DNA of 64,000 nucleotides from Dysgonomonas sp. Marseille-P4361 (GCF_900343125.1 NZ_OPYL01000002.1:186001-250000); one strand, 5' to 3'. Shown: positions 32,434 to 43,108, numbered from the stretch's first letter. The notes: a model not told the origin generated them from the letters alone. Program-made: numbers and translations.

Positions 32434-34893
32434 TTATTCCAGATCTATAACTGTGATTCCTGCACCTCCAAACTGTACATGTTCGTCTTGATAATTGCTG
32501 ACTCCGGGTACTGTTCGCAGGTAGTCTCGAATGATTTGTCGGAGTGCACCCGTTCCGGTACCATGTAGAATACGAACACGAGACATTCCTACTAATATAG
32601 CATCGTCGATGAAATACATAACAGCTTGCAAGGCTTCATCGCCACGCATTCCGCGCACATCTATGTCTTGCTTGAAGTTTAGTTTTTTATCGCGTATATT
32701 GTCGCTGGAAATAGCATTGACGGTTGTCACTTTTGTTTCTTTTTTCACCTGATTGCGACTGACATATTCCAGCGATTCCAATTTTACGGTCGATTTTATC
32801 ATGCCGAAAGCAACGATTGCATTCCCTTTTTGTATATCCAAAACTTCACCTATCGAATTCTGTCCTTTCATACGAACATTGTCACCGATGGTGATTTTGA
32901 CTTCTTGACGTTTTTCGGTTGCTTTGTTTTTCTGTTTTTTATTTTTCTCTTTATCCTTCAGCTTTTGAATCTTACGAGCTATTTTATCATCTATTTCAGT
33001 TTCAGTGTTAAGACCTTCTTTAAACTCGGAAAGATTCTGTCTTGCCAGCTTCGTTTTCTCCTTTTCCGCTTGAGCTTCTCTGATTGTACGTATCGTATTT
33101 TCTATCTTAGCATTTGCTTCGGACAGAATTCTTTCAGCTTCGCTTTTAGCTTGTCTGAGTATTTCTTTACGTTGCTTTTCTATGCTGATCAGATCTGTTT
33201 CGTAGTTTTCTGTAATCTCTTCCAGTCGTTTTTCTTTCTGACGGATATTTTGTCTTTTAGTTTCCCAGTAGCGTTTGTCTCTTACTATATCCTGAAGGTA
33301 TTTATCCATATTGATATAGTCACTTCCTACAATGTCAGAAGCATCAGCTATAACATCTTCGGGCAAACCTATCTTGCGGGCAATTTCAATAGCAAAGGAA
33401 CTTCCCGGATTGCCAATCGATAGGGTGAATAATGGCTGCATCAGATGGCGATCGTAGAGCATGGCTCCATTTATAACCCCTTTGTTCTCATTTGCAAAAT
33501 GCTTTAGATTTTGGTAGTGAGTTGTGATAACGCCAAAAGCTTCTTTCTCATTAAATCGTTTGAGAAGAGACTCAGCTATTGCTCCACCTATCTGCGGTTC
33601 TGTACCACCTCCGAATTCGTCAATCAAAAGAATTGTCTTTTTGTCACAATTGCGAACAAAGAATTTCATATTCGTCAGGTGAGAACTATAGGTGCTGAGG
33701 TCGTTTTCTATAGACTGCTCATCACCTATATCTATAAAGATATTGTCAAAAATACCAACAACCGATCGTTCGTCTATCGGAATAGGAATTCCGCACTGCA
33801 CCATATACTGAAGCAATCCTACAGTCTTAAGGCAAACTGATTTTCCTCCCGCATTTGGTCCGGAGATGATAAGAAGTCGGTTTTCGCCTTCGAGTTCTAT
33901 ATCCAAAGGAACGATTTCTTTGTTTTGTTTGCGGTGCGAGATGAAAAGTAAAGGGTGTTTTGCCCTGTACCACCGTATAATCTGTTTGTCTTCTATGATG
34001 GGTCTTATAGCTCCTAAATCGATCGATAAAGAGGCCTTGGCTCTTATGAAATCTATAGTTGCAAGAAATTCGTAAGACTGAAGTATATCCGGAACCAATG
34101 GGCGAAGGGTGTCTGTGAAACTGATCAATATCTTGATTATTTCGCGACGTTCTTCACTTTCCAGCTCTCGTATGCGGTTGTTTGCTTCTACTACTTCGGC
34201 AGGTTCTATAAATACGGTTTTTCCCGATGCCGATTCGTCGTGTACTATCCCTTTTATCCTCCGCTTAAACGCAGGAGCTACAGGAATAACCAATCTGCCA
34301 TCGCGCATGGTTGGCGTTACATCCTTTTCTACAAGACCTTCGCTTTGAGCAGAGCGTAGAATACTGTTAAGGCTTTTCGAAATGCCACTGGATACATGTG
34401 TTATTTCTCTTCTGATCCGACTGAGTTCGGGAGAAGCATTGTCTTTTATCTTACCAAATTTATCTAAAATGTGGTCTATCTGGCTTAGAAGTTGAGGAAA
34501 GACCGCTATCTCTCCAGCTAAAGCATATAGGTGAGGATAGGGAGTGTTTTCTTCCTCTTCTTTTTTTAGAAAGCTAACAATGTCTCGTATTGTTTGCAGC
34601 GAGCGTCGTAAGTCGAAAAGCGCACTTTCGTCTATCCATGTGCCTTCTATGCGTATACTCTTTAGCGAATGACGAACATCTATAAAATAGTTGGTAGGAA
34701 AATTGTCCTCTTCCTGTATGATGCGTATAAATTCCTCCGTTTGAGATAATTCACTTTGTATAAAAGAAAAATCGGAAGAAAAGGCTAAGTTAGAAACTTT
34801 CTCTTCTCCTAATGGACTAAGGCATTTTGCACTTAAAAGCTGCCTTATTTTGTTAAAACCGATTTTTACTTCAAAATTATTAGGGTAAATCAC
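32434..34893 (-). CDS. mutS2: MutS2 family ATPase/endonuclease
   Basis: An 819-residue MutS2 protein starting at GTG 34893 (VIYPNNFEVKIGF), which matches family N-termini. The longer frame from TTG 34935 would read through a TATCTTTG -7 box (34917-34924), so it is rejected. Domains: clamp/lever region, ATPase core with Walker A SGPNAGGKSVCLKT and Walker B LLIDEFGGGTEP, a long coiled coil (about residues 500-620), and a C-terminal Smr nuclease domain (DVRGMRGDEAL, ILHGTGTGALR). MutS2 limits homologous recombination or rescues collided ribosomes, depending on species. It acts in the cytosol. Confidence 0.94.
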   Translation of the reverse strand: MIYPNNFEVKIGFNKIRQLLSAKCLSPLGEEKVSNLAFSSDFSFIQSELSQTEEFIRIIQEEDNFPTNYFIDVRHSLKSIRIEGTWIDESALFDLRRSLQTIRDIVSFLKKEEEENTPYPHLYALAGEIAVFPQLLSQIDHILDKFGKIKDNASPELSRIRREITHVSSGISKSLNSILRSAQSEGLVEKDVTPTMRDGRLVIPVAPAFKRRIKGIVHDESASGKTVFIEPAEVVEANNRIRELESEERREIIKILISFTDTLRPLVPDILQSYEFLATIDFIRAKASLSIDLGAIRPIIEDKQIIRWYRAKHPLLFISHRKQNKEIVPLDIELEGENRLLIISGPNAGGKSVCLKTVGLLQYMVQCGIPIPIDERSVVGIFDNIFIDIGDEQSIENDLSTYSSHLTNMKFFVRNCDKKTILLIDEFGGGTEPQIGGAIAESLLKRFNEKEAFGVITTHYQNLKHFANENKGVINGAMLYDRHLMQPLFTLSIGNPGSSFAIEIARKIGLPEDVIADASDIVGSDYINMDKYLQDIVRDKRYWETKRQNIRQKEKRLEEITENYETDLISIEKQRKEILRQAKSEAERILSEANAKIENTIRTIREAQAEKEKTKLARQNLSEFKEGLNTETEIDDKIARKIQKLKDKEKNKKQKNKATEKRQEVKITIGDNVRMKGQNSIGEVLDIQKGNAIVAFGMIKSTVKLESLEYVSRNQVKKETKVTTVNAISSDNIRDKKLNFKQDIDVRGMRGDEALQAVMYFIDDAILVGMSRVRILHGTGTGALRQIIRDYLRTVPGVSNYQDEHVQFGGAGITVIDLE

Positions 34894-35465
34894 TATTTTC
34901 TTCTTTATTTTGCATGCAAAGATAATTATTATCAATAATAGAGCTTCTAAAGTTTGTTATTTAAAAAATATTGTAGTAGATTTAATGTGCAAATAATAAC
35001 AAACAAGGCTTATATTACACAGGAAAATTTAAAATTTATTAATTAAATTCTTGGTTAGAAGAAGTTGTGTCTTTTTCTTATGGTCGTTTTTTGATATTGC
35101 TGATAAGTCTTTAAAAGATTAAAATATAAGACAATGCCAGTGCGATAGAGTTTATTTCGGATATATTGGGCATTTATTACTCCGACAATGGCTTTTTATT
35201 CAAATAAAGAGTTTCATATTTCGGCTTGAGAAAGTAGATTGTGGAATTTAGTCATTGAAAGATAAAATTCTATAGCACTGGTTTGTTTTTTTCTATTGTT
35301 CTGTACTTCCCTACTTATTTTTAAGATACTTTTCACAAGGTTTCAAAAGCCTTTTGATAGATGCTATTTATTTTATATTGATTCTAAATAATAGGATGAA
35401 TTCCTGTTTGTTTGTGATAAAAAAATACGATCTTTGTGAACCAAAATAATAGATGATTATATTTT
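34894..35465. other. Long intergenic stretch between mutS2 and feoAB
   Basis: About 570 AT-rich bases separating the divergent mutS2 and feoAB genes. Apart from a mutS2 -7 box at 34917-34924 (minus) and a feoAB promoter candidate at 35408-35436, I see no gene, strong hairpin or known riboswitch. Confidence 0.5.
35408..35436 (+). promoter_or_regulatory. Candidate feoAB promoter
   Basis: TTG at 35408-35410 and GATCTTTG at 35429-35436 with 18-base spacing, 29 bases before the ATG. The -7 box deviates from TAnnTTTG at its first base. No clear Fur-like palindrome was found near it. Confidence 0.4.
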
Positions 35466-37949
35466 ATGCTTCTATCAGATCTGAAAACAGGCGAAAAGGG
35501 TATCATTGTGAAAGTGAATGGTAGCGGAGCCTTTCGTAAGCGAATCTTAGAAATGGGCTTTATTAAAGGGAAATCGATCAAGGTCGTATTGAATGCCCCT
35601 TTAAAAGATCCAATCAAATATAAAATAATGGACTATGAGGTTTCGCTTCGCAGAAGTGAAGCTAGTCTTATAGAGGTAGTATATTCTGATCCTACTATTG
35701 TATCTGATTCTACATCTGTAGTAAATGATAGCAATGGTATTATAGAGGAATATGTGAAGTCGGAAGACTTGTTCGTACATAAAAATAATGCTGAAAATAA
35801 AAAGATAATAAAGGTAGCTTTGGTTGGGAATCCCAATGCAGGTAAAACTTCCTTGTTTAATATAGCTTCGGGTGCGCACGAGCATGTAGGTAATTATGGT
35901 GGTGTGACTGTAGACTCTAAAGAGGGGCATTTTAAACATGGTGGTTACCTATTTCAAATTGTAGATCTTCCCGGAACTTATTCTCTTTCTGCCTATACAC
36001 CCGAAGAACTTTTTGTCCGGAAGCATATTGTAGAAGAAAAACCTGATATTGTTATAAATATTGTTGCGGCTTCAAACTTAGAGCGGAATCTTTATCTGAC
36101 AACAGAGTTGATAGATATGGAGGTTCCTGTCGTTATCGCCCTTAATATGTATGACGAGTTATTGGCTAGTGGAGGTAAATTCGATTACGAGATGTTGTCG
36201 AAGATGATTGGTATACCAATGATTCCTACAGTAGCAAAGACCGGAACCGGAATAAACGATTTGTTTGATGCTGTTATTCGTACATACGAAAATCAGGAGC
36301 CGACAGTTCGCCGGGTACATATTTCGTATGGTAATACAATAGAGAACTCTATCAGTAAATTGAATATAAAGCTGGAGAAGGAAAAAGATGTACAGCTTTT
36401 GTTCCCTCGTCGCTATATTTCAATAAAACTTTTAGAAAAAGATAAAGATATTGATTCTTATGTAAGAACATTACCTCATAGTAAAGAAATCTTAGAACTA
36501 AAAGATGCTGAAATAAAGGCTATAGAGGATAGAATAGGAGAGGATACTGAGTCTGCTCTTACTAATGCCCGTTATGGGTTCATTGCAGGAGGACTGAAAG
36601 AAACGCTGAAAGAAAAAATAAATGAATCAGATTCTACTCGTATAATAGATTCTATTGTAACCAATAAATACTTAGGCTTTCCACTCTTCTTCTTCTTTAT
36701 GTGGTTGATGTTTGAGTGTACCTTCCGCTTGGGGGGCTATCCGATGGAGTGGATCGAGAAAGGAGTAGAGATTCTTGGCAATTATGTCCGCGACATCATG
36801 TCTGATGGTATGCTCAAGGATCTTATTGTGGATGGTATTATTGGTGGGGTTGGAGGAGTAATCGTCTTTTTACCTAATATATTAATATTGTATGCATTCA
36901 TCTCGTTCATGGAAGATTCGGGTTATATGGCTCGAGCCGCCTTTATAATGGATAAGGTTATGCATAAGATGGGAGTGCATGGAAAATCTTTCATACCCTT
37001 GGTTATGGGTTTTGGATGTAATGTGCCTGCTATATTAGCAACCCGGACGATCGAAAGCCGTAATAGTAGAATGATTACTATGCTGATAAATCCATTCATG
37101 TCGTGTAGTGCCCGACTGCCAGTATATTTGCTGTTTGTAGGAATATTCTTTAAGGAATATGCTAGTCTGGTCTTGTTTGGACTGTATATTGTGGGTATTT
37201 TGATAGCGGTTATTTCTGCACGACTATTTAAGCGTTTCTTGTTTCCTAAAGAAGATACACCTTTTGTTATGGAACTACCCCCTTATCGTATGCCTACATT
37301 CAAGGCTGTGATTATACATATGTGGGATAAGTCGAGACAGTATCTGCAAAAAATGGGAGGTGTTATTCTTATTGCTTCAATCATTATTTGGTTCTTGGGA
37401 TACTTCCCTCTTAACAAAGAAAGGGATGCTGCTTTTGAAAAGCAGATAGCTCAGATTGAAACTCAGGTCGAGTCGGGTGAAATAAATGTGGAAGATGGTG
37501 AAGGACTGAAAGGAGAAATTGAGGTTCAGCGAAATATAATCCATCAGGAAGACTCTTATATAGGTCGGATAGGAAAAACAATAGAGCCAGTGATGCGACC
37601 TTTAGGCTTTGATTGGAAAATAAGTGTAAGTCTTCTTTCGGGTATGGCAGCTAAGGAAGTTGTAGTAAGTACATTGGGCGTTTTGTATACAGGTGATTCG
37701 GAGAATCAGGAATCCTTGGAAGAACGATTGTTGAGTGAAAAGAATGCTGATGGAACTTCAATCTTTACACCTTTGGTTGTTATTAGCTTGCTGTTGTTTG
37801 TTTTGATATATTTCCCTTGTGTGGCTACTATTGCCGCAATTAAAGAAGAGTCCGGATCGTGGAGATGGGGGTTGTTTAGTGTCGTTTACACGACATTGCT
37901 TGCTTGGGTGGTGGCATTTCTTGTCTATCAAATTGGAAGTTTGTTCTAA
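35466..37949 (+). CDS. feoB: FeoA-FeoB fusion ferrous iron transporter
   Basis: An 827-residue protein. Residues 1-75 are a FeoA (SH3-like) domain (LLSDLKTGEKGIIVKV, RILEMGFIKG). After a linker comes the FeoB G domain with G1 GNPNAGKTS (about 121-129), G3 DLPGTYSLS, G4-like ALNMYDE and an NFeoB helical region. The membrane part contains two gate regions (MARAAFIMDKVMHKMGVHGKSF, GCNVPAI; later GMAAKEVVVSTLGVLY). It imports ferrous iron across the inner membrane in a nucleotide-dependent way. FeoA-FeoB fusions are usual in Bacteroidetes. The small Cys-rich partner lies about 6 kb downstream instead of adjacent. Confidence 0.95.
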   Translation: MLLSDLKTGEKGIIVKVNGSGAFRKRILEMGFIKGKSIKVVLNAPLKDPIKYKIMDYEVSLRRSEASLIEVVYSDPTIVSDSTSVVNDSNGIIEEYVKSEDLFVHKNNAENKKIIKVALVGNPNAGKTSLFNIASGAHEHVGNYGGVTVDSKEGHFKHGGYLFQIVDLPGTYSLSAYTPEELFVRKHIVEEKPDIVINIVAASNLERNLYLTTELIDMEVPVVIALNMYDELLASGGKFDYEMLSKMIGIPMIPTVAKTGTGINDLFDAVIRTYENQEPTVRRVHISYGNTIENSISKLNIKLEKEKDVQLLFPRRYISIKLLEKDKDIDSYVRTLPHSKEILELKDAEIKAIEDRIGEDTESALTNARYGFIAGGLKETLKEKINESDSTRIIDSIVTNKYLGFPLFFFFMWLMFECTFRLGGYPMEWIEKGVEILGNYVRDIMSDGMLKDLIVDGIIGGVGGVIVFLPNILILYAFISFMEDSGYMARAAFIMDKVMHKMGVHGKSFIPLVMGFGCNVPAILATRTIESRNSRMITMLINPFMSCSARLPVYLLFVGIFFKEYASLVLFGLYIVGILIAVISARLFKRFLFPKEDTPFVMELPPYRMPTFKAVIIHMWDKSRQYLQKMGGVILIASIIIWFLGYFPLNKERDAAFEKQIAQIETQVESGEINVEDGEGLKGEIEVQRNIIHQEDSYIGRIGKTIEPVMRPLGFDWKISVSLLSGMAAKEVVVSTLGVLYTGDSENQESLEERLLSEKNADGTSIFTPLVVISLLLFVLIYFPCVATIAAIKEESGSWRWGLFSVVYTTLLAWVVAFLVYQIGSLF

Positions 37950-37992
37950 TAAAAAATCTGTTAATTTAGATATTTATACATATCAATATAGT

Positions 37993-38030
37993 GCTATGGG
38001 ATGGTTTTATAGCTATCTCATAGCTGTTTT
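37993..38030 (+). terminator. Intrinsic terminator of feoAB
   Basis: A stem of about 10 bp (GCTATGGGAT with ATCTCATAGC, one G-T pair) followed by TGTTTTT. A shorter alternative hairpin (AGCTAT/ATAGCT) shares the right arm. Confidence 0.6.
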
Positions 38031-38238
38031 TAGAGAATTGTGATAAAAAAGTGTTAAAAAGAGCCTTTTTTTTTATCACTTGGTTCTCTATTGCTGATAA
38101 ATGTAATCTATTTTAGGGCTATTTTATTTATCTAAATGCTTCTGTTAACTAAAATTTACTTTTGGTGTGTGTGTTTTTATACAAAAAGTAAGACTTTGTA
38201 TATCAATTTGCTATTTTTTATATTAAATAAGCTAAAAT

Positions 38239-38268
38239 TTGTTGTTTCGTGAAAAATGTATAAATTTG
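38239..38268 (+). promoter_or_regulatory. Promoter of the susC/susD operon
   Basis: TTG at 38239-38241, 19 bases, TAAATTTG at 38261-38268: exact match to the Bacteroidetes consensus. It leaves a leader of about 85 bases before the susC-like ATG. Confidence 0.7.
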
Positions 38269-38359
38269 CAGGTCGATGAATAAACTGACGCGAAAAAGCC
38301 ATGATTGGTAATAATGTGTTAGAATGAAATTTTGAAAATTCTAAATAAAGTAGTGTTGT

Positions 38360-41300
38360 ATGAAGAAAAAAGTGTTGTTGATTTTATCCTGCTTATTCCT
38401 AAGCATAGGATTTATTATGGCGCAAACAACAAGAGCAACTGGTACTGTCGTTGACAGTAACGGAGAGCCTGTTATTAGTGCGTCGGTCGTAGTGAAAGGA
38501 ACAACTGTAGGTACAGTTACTGACATTGATGGAAATTTCTCTGTTAATGTTCCTGATGGAAAAAATACATTAGTGTTTACACTGATTGGTATGAAATCCG
38601 TGGAAGCACGAGCTTCTGAAAACATGAAGATCGTAATGGAAGAAGATACTCATGCATTAACAGAAGTTGTACTTGAAGTCCCTTATGGTGTAGCAAAGAA
38701 AGAATCTTTTACGGGTTCGGCAGAGGTGATTAGTAATACGAAGATTACTAAACGTCCGGTGGCGAATGTAACAAAAGCTATAGAAGGGCAGGTTACTGGT
38801 ATTAGAACTACATCTGGCACAGGGCAACCAGGAGAAGGAGCTACTATCCGTATTCGTGGAGTAGGATCTATCAACGCTTCAAGTGATCCTCTATATGTAG
38901 TTGATGGTGCACCTTATGATGGTTCTATCAGTGCAATTAACCCAAATGATATTGCTACTATTACAGTATTGAAAGATGCTGCAGCTGGAGCTCTGTACGG
39001 TGCTCGTGGTGCTAATGGTGTGATTATGATTACAACAAGAAAAGGAGAAGCTGGTAAACTTCAGGTTAACTTAAAAGCTAACTGGGGTGTTTCTTCTCGT
39101 TTTATCCCTCGTTATGAGACTATGGATGAACGCGAATATATTCAATCTATATTCTATTCGTTAAGAGGAGGAGATGTGTCTGAGGCAGCAGGAAGAAAGG
39201 CTATTAATGCTATGTTCAGTGATGCTGCTAATCGAGTGTTTGGAGAAAATGGACAATATTTCCCTTTTAAAGTTCCTGAAGGAAGTTCGGCGCAAGGTAT
39301 GATTGATCCTTTGACAGGACTAGTTGATCCTTCTGCTCAATTAAGATATAGTGACGATTGGTTAGGACATGTAACTGCTAGTAACCCTTTGCGTCAAGAA
39401 TATAATTTGACAGCCTCAGGGGGGAATGAGAAAAATAAATATATGTTCTCTTTAGGATATCTAAGCGAGAATGGACTTTTGGAAACAACTAAATTTGAAC
39501 GTTTCTCTGGACGTTTAGGTGTTGACTCAGAACTTCATAAGTGGGTGAGAGCAGGCCTGAATGTTAACTTTGCGAAGAATACTTCTAATATGTCAAATAC
39601 ATCAGGATCTGCAAGTTCTAATGTGTTTTATTCTGCTCAGTTGATCGCTCCTGTTTACCCTATATGGGAAAGAAATGCAGATGGAAGCTTCGTTATAGAT
39701 GATCTTACTGGTGACCGTGTTTTTGATTATGGTGATAATAGAGCATCAGGAGCATCTCAAGGTTTTAATTCTGTAGCTACATTATATGATGATAAATATG
39801 GTTCGGAAAGTGATAACTTTAGTGGAAGAACTTATGTAGAACTAGGCAACTTCAAAGGTACAGCTCTTGATGGATTAAAATTGACAACCAATTTAAGTGT
39901 CGATTATCAAGGTGGAGCTTCAATGACTTACTATAATCCTTATTTTGGTAACTCTGAAGCTGTAAAAGGAACTTTAGCTAAATCAAACGCACGCCTATTT
40001 AGTTATACATTCAATCAATTATTGTATTATGACAAAGATATAAATGAAGATCATCATATATCAGCAATGGTTGGCCATGAATTCTATAGAAGAGATTACT
40101 CTTACTTGGGAGCAACTAAAACAGGATTCCCTTTTGGAGGTATTCATGAACTAGATGCGGCAACAAATATATCTTCAGCAAGCTCATACAAAGATAAGCA
40201 TACAATAGAGTCTGTACTGTCAAGTGTGAACTATGATTATAAAGATAAATATTATTTATCAGCAAGTTTACGTTCTGATGCATCTTCACGTTTCCATAAA
40301 GACGATCGCTGGGGTACTTTCTGGTCGGCTGGAGCAAGTTGGCGTATTAGCCAAGAAGACTTCTTGAAAGATAAAGAGTGGTTAGATAATATGACTATTA
40401 AAGCTAGTTATGGACTTCAGGGAAATGATGCTGTCGGTAGCTATTATGCATGGCAAGCATTCTATGATCTGACTTGGTCTAATGCAACTCAGAGTGGAGC
40501 TTTAGCTTCTTCTCTTGAAAATAAAGAACTTAAATGGGAAAAGAATGCTAACCTAAATGTAGGTGTAGAAGCTAGATTTTTAAACCGATTAAATGCTAGT
40601 ATTGAGTATTTTAGTCGTAAAACAACAGATTTGCTTTTGCATTATCCAATGGCTCCTTCTACAGGATTTGATGGTTATTACAGAAATGTAGGTGAAATGA
40701 AAAACTATGGTTGGGATATCATGGTTGGTGCTGATATCGTAAGAACAAACGACTTCAACTGGAACTTAACCCTAATGGGTACATATCTGAAAAATGAAGT
40801 AACATCACTATCTACTAGACCTGATATTACAGGAACTAATACAATTGTAAGAGTGGGTGAAGCTATTAACTCATTTTATGTTGCAGAGTCTGCAGGGGTT
40901 GATCCAGCAACAGGAAATCAACTGTTTTGGGTATATGATACAGTGGACGGAAAGAAAGGTGAGCGTTATGTGAGTTCTAGTACTTCGAAAGCTTCTGCAA
41001 GTAGAGATGTTCACGGTAGCCGTTTCCCTGATTTCGAAGGATCAATAAATAATGAGTTTAGATACAAGGATTTTGACCTGTCTGTACTATGTACTTATTC
41101 ATTAGGTGGTGAAATTTTAGATGGAGCTTATTTGGGCTTGTTGAGACCTACTTATGTTGGTCAAGCTGCTCACGTAAATAGAGCTGATGCATGGGTAAAA
41201 CCTGGAGATATTACAGATATTCCTCGTTTGGTTGTAAATAAAACATATGTAACAACAACAGATGATCTAATTGATGCTTCATATTTTGCAATTAAAAATA

Positions 41301-41503
41301 TCTCTTTAGGTTATAATATACCTAAGACTTTGATTAGTAAAACAGGTTTAGGTGCTATTCGTTTCACTGCTACAGCAGATAACGTAGTGTTATTTAATCA
41401 TATGAAAGGTATGAATAACCAATCTAGCTTAGCAGGAACAAACTCTATTGGAGTATATGTGCCATCTAGAACAATTTCTTTTGGAGTTGATATTAAATTC
41501 TAA
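38360..41503 (+). CDS. SusC/RagA-type TonB-dependent outer-membrane transporter
   Basis: A 1047-residue TonB-linked protein. Order: signal peptide (cleavage near IMAQT), carboxypeptidase-regulatory-like domain (about 25-105; GTVVDSNGEPVISASVVVKGT, TDIDGNFSVNV), TonB-box/plug (about 110-235; VRIRGVGSI-like IRIRGVGSINASSDPLYVVDGAP, VLKDAAAGALYGARGANGVIMI), then a 22-strand barrel ending in ISFGVDIKF with aromatic C-terminal residue. It imports a substrate across the outer membrane with energy from TonB. No glycoside hydrolase lies nearby, so the substrate could be a peptide, glycan or iron-related compound. It is the first gene of a three-gene operon. Confidence 0.95.
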   Translation: MKKKVLLILSCLFLSIGFIMAQTTRATGTVVDSNGEPVISASVVVKGTTVGTVTDIDGNFSVNVPDGKNTLVFTLIGMKSVEARASENMKIVMEEDTHALTEVVLEVPYGVAKKESFTGSAEVISNTKITKRPVANVTKAIEGQVTGIRTTSGTGQPGEGATIRIRGVGSINASSDPLYVVDGAPYDGSISAINPNDIATITVLKDAAAGALYGARGANGVIMITTRKGEAGKLQVNLKANWGVSSRFIPRYETMDEREYIQSIFYSLRGGDVSEAAGRKAINAMFSDAANRVFGENGQYFPFKVPEGSSAQGMIDPLTGLVDPSAQLRYSDDWLGHVTASNPLRQEYNLTASGGNEKNKYMFSLGYLSENGLLETTKFERFSGRLGVDSELHKWVRAGLNVNFAKNTSNMSNTSGSASSNVFYSAQLIAPVYPIWERNADGSFVIDDLTGDRVFDYGDNRASGASQGFNSVATLYDDKYGSESDNFSGRTYVELGNFKGTALDGLKLTTNLSVDYQGGASMTYYNPYFGNSEAVKGTLAKSNARLFSYTFNQLLYYDKDINEDHHISAMVGHEFYRRDYSYLGATKTGFPFGGIHELDAATNISSASSYKDKHTIESVLSSVNYDYKDKYYLSASLRSDASSRFHKDDRWGTFWSAGASWRISQEDFLKDKEWLDNMTIKASYGLQGNDAVGSYYAWQAFYDLTWSNATQSGALASSLENKELKWEKNANLNVGVEARFLNRLNASIEYFSRKTTDLLLHYPMAPSTGFDGYYRNVGEMKNYGWDIMVGADIVRTNDFNWNLTLMGTYLKNEVTSLSTRPDITGTNTIVRVGEAINSFYVAESAGVDPATGNQLFWVYDTVDGKKGERYVSSSTSKASASRDVHGSRFPDFEGSINNEFRYKDFDLSVLCTYSLGGEILDGAYLGLLRPTYVGQAAHVNRADAWVKPGDITDIPRLVVNKTYVTTTDDLIDASYFAIKNISLGYNIPKTLISKTGLGAIRFTATADNVVLFNHMKGMNNQSSLAGTNSIGVYVPSRTISFGVDIKF

Positions 41504-41524
41504 TCCTAATATTAAAAAGTAGAT

Positions 41525-43087
41525 ATGAAAAAAATATTATATATAACAACTCTTATATGTGCAACATTGTTTGCTTCATGTAGTGATGAGTTAGATACAA
41601 ATCCAACAAATGAGGTTTCGGAAGAAATGATGTTGGCAACAGCAGATGGGGGGCAAGCCGTGATAAATGGTATCTATCGTGCTATGTATGTGGGGAACTG
41701 GGGCCCATCTTGGCAACAAGAAAACTCAGGTATTATGGCTTTTGTTCAGGCAGGAGATTTAATGGGTGAAGATCATGTAATGCGTGAAGCCGGTCAAGGA
41801 TGGTTTTACTATGATTATAATTTTGGTATAGGTAGTGACTGGACATCAGCTTCGGGTAGACAAGCTCAAACTTGGAATTTTTTCTATACAATTATAAGTA
41901 ATGCTAATGTTGTAATAAATAAAGAAGATGTATGGGCTAGTACACCTCTATCCAGAGCTGTTATTGGGCAAGCATATGCTATGCGTGCTTTTGCTTATTA
42001 CTATCTTGTTCAATTCTTCCAACAAGCTTATGTTGAAGGAGCGGATAATCCGGGTGTGCCAATTTACACAAAACCAACAACTAAGGATACGGAGGGAGCA
42101 CCTCGTGGAAAAGTGGAAGATGTTTATAATCTGATGAATAGCGATATTGATACGGCTATAGATTATTTGAAAAGTGCTCAATTCCCTACTGATGATAAAG
42201 AAACTCCATGGGCAAGAGAACATGAATCATATGTTGATTATTATGTGGCAAATGGTATTAAAGCAAGAATAGCTTTGGCTCAAGGTATTGATTATAAGAG
42301 AGTAAGAGAAGGTGCTTTAGAGGCTCTTAAAAAACCGGGTTTTTCAGTTTCTTCTGTTTCTGACTTCTTAGGATGGAATAAAAGAAGTAGCAAGAATGTA
42401 TTGTGGGCTTTAGAGGTAATCGCTTCACAAAGTGAGCATTTCAATGGTTTCTTCTCTCATATGGATGCTGATGCTCCGGGTATGTATGCTTCAAAAGCTA
42501 GACGTCAGATCGCTTCTGGGTTATATAACTTGATTCCAGACACAGATGATCGTAAAAAACAATGGTGGAGAGGTGAATTAGATAAGGAAGAATCTGGAAA
42601 TTCAAATGTAAGCTATGCACAATTAAAATTCCGTTTTTCTAGTATAAGTACTCGTACTGGTGATTATTTGATCATGAGAGGAGAGGAGATGTTGCTTATG
42701 GCAGCAGAAGCAGAATGTCGATTGAATCAATACGCTGCTGCTCGTCAATACTTAACTCAGTTAGGAGAAAAGAGAGATGCAGCTTATGCTGAAAGATTAG
42801 CAAAAATGAAAAATGAAGCAACATACGGAGATAATACACTACTGGCTCCGCAAACATTGATGGAGGAGATTTTACTTCAACGTAGAATTGAGCTTTGGGG
42901 TGAGTTTCCACGTGCATTTGATTTGAAACGCCTCCAGCTAGGATATAATAGGTCATATAATGGATCAAATCATTCTGCAAAAGTATCCTTAGATCCAGCA
43001 GATGTTAGTTTCGTTTATGCTATCCCTCGTGTTGAATTTGATGGTAATATAAACATGGATATTGCAACAGATCAAAATCCTATGTAA
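41525..43087 (+). CDS. SusD/RagB family outer-membrane lipoprotein
   Basis: A 520-residue lipoprotein (lipobox FASC). It shows the full SusD order missing from the copy at 19.5 kb: the N-terminal SusD-like region (LDTNPTNEVSEE, VINGIYRAMY), TPR-like core (QAYAMRAFAYYYLVQFFQ, SDIDTAIDYL), and the C-terminal RagB region (GEEMLLMAAEAECRLNQYAAARQYL, LQRRIELWGEFPRAFDLKR). It forms the lid of the adjacent SusC-type transporter, 21 bases upstream, and captures its substrate outside the cell. Confidence 0.95.
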   Translation: MKKILYITTLICATLFASCSDELDTNPTNEVSEEMMLATADGGQAVINGIYRAMYVGNWGPSWQQENSGIMAFVQAGDLMGEDHVMREAGQGWFYYDYNFGIGSDWTSASGRQAQTWNFFYTIISNANVVINKEDVWASTPLSRAVIGQAYAMRAFAYYYLVQFFQQAYVEGADNPGVPIYTKPTTKDTEGAPRGKVEDVYNLMNSDIDTAIDYLKSAQFPTDDKETPWAREHESYVDYYVANGIKARIALAQGIDYKRVREGALEALKKPGFSVSSVSDFLGWNKRSSKNVLWALEVIASQSEHFNGFFSHMDADAPGMYASKARRQIASGLYNLIPDTDDRKKQWWRGELDKEESGNSNVSYAQLKFRFSSISTRTGDYLIMRGEEMLLMAAEAECRLNQYAAARQYLTQLGEKRDAAYAERLAKMKNEATYGDNTLLAPQTLMEEILLQRRIELWGEFPRAFDLKRLQLGYNRSYNGSNHSAKVSLDPADVSFVYAIPRVEFDGNINMDIATDQNPM

Positions 43088-43108
43088 TAATAAAATAATA
43101 TTGATCAG

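Larger units (their letters stand above)
37950..38359. other. Intergenic stretch between feoAB and the susC operon
   Basis: About 410 AT-rich bases. It holds the feoAB terminator at 37993-38030, a second AT-rich hairpin (GTGATAAAAAA at 38040-38050 with a complementary segment near 38066-38078), and the susC promoter at 38239-38268. No gene is seen. Confidence 0.5.

Noticed and set aside
32830-33423. 197-codon plus-strand open frame opposite mutS2
   Set aside because: It is a Phe-rich reverse shadow of the Lys/Glu-rich coiled coil of MutS2, with no independent support.
34894-34935. Longer N-terminus for MutS2 from TTG at 34935
   Set aside because: The extra residues (MIIIIFACKI) cover a TATCTTTG promoter box and are absent from family members; GTG at 34893 gives the conserved start.
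38040-38078. AT-rich hairpin after the feoAB terminator
   Set aside because: The pairing is almost all A-T in a very AT-rich stretch, so it is not strong enough to call a second terminator.
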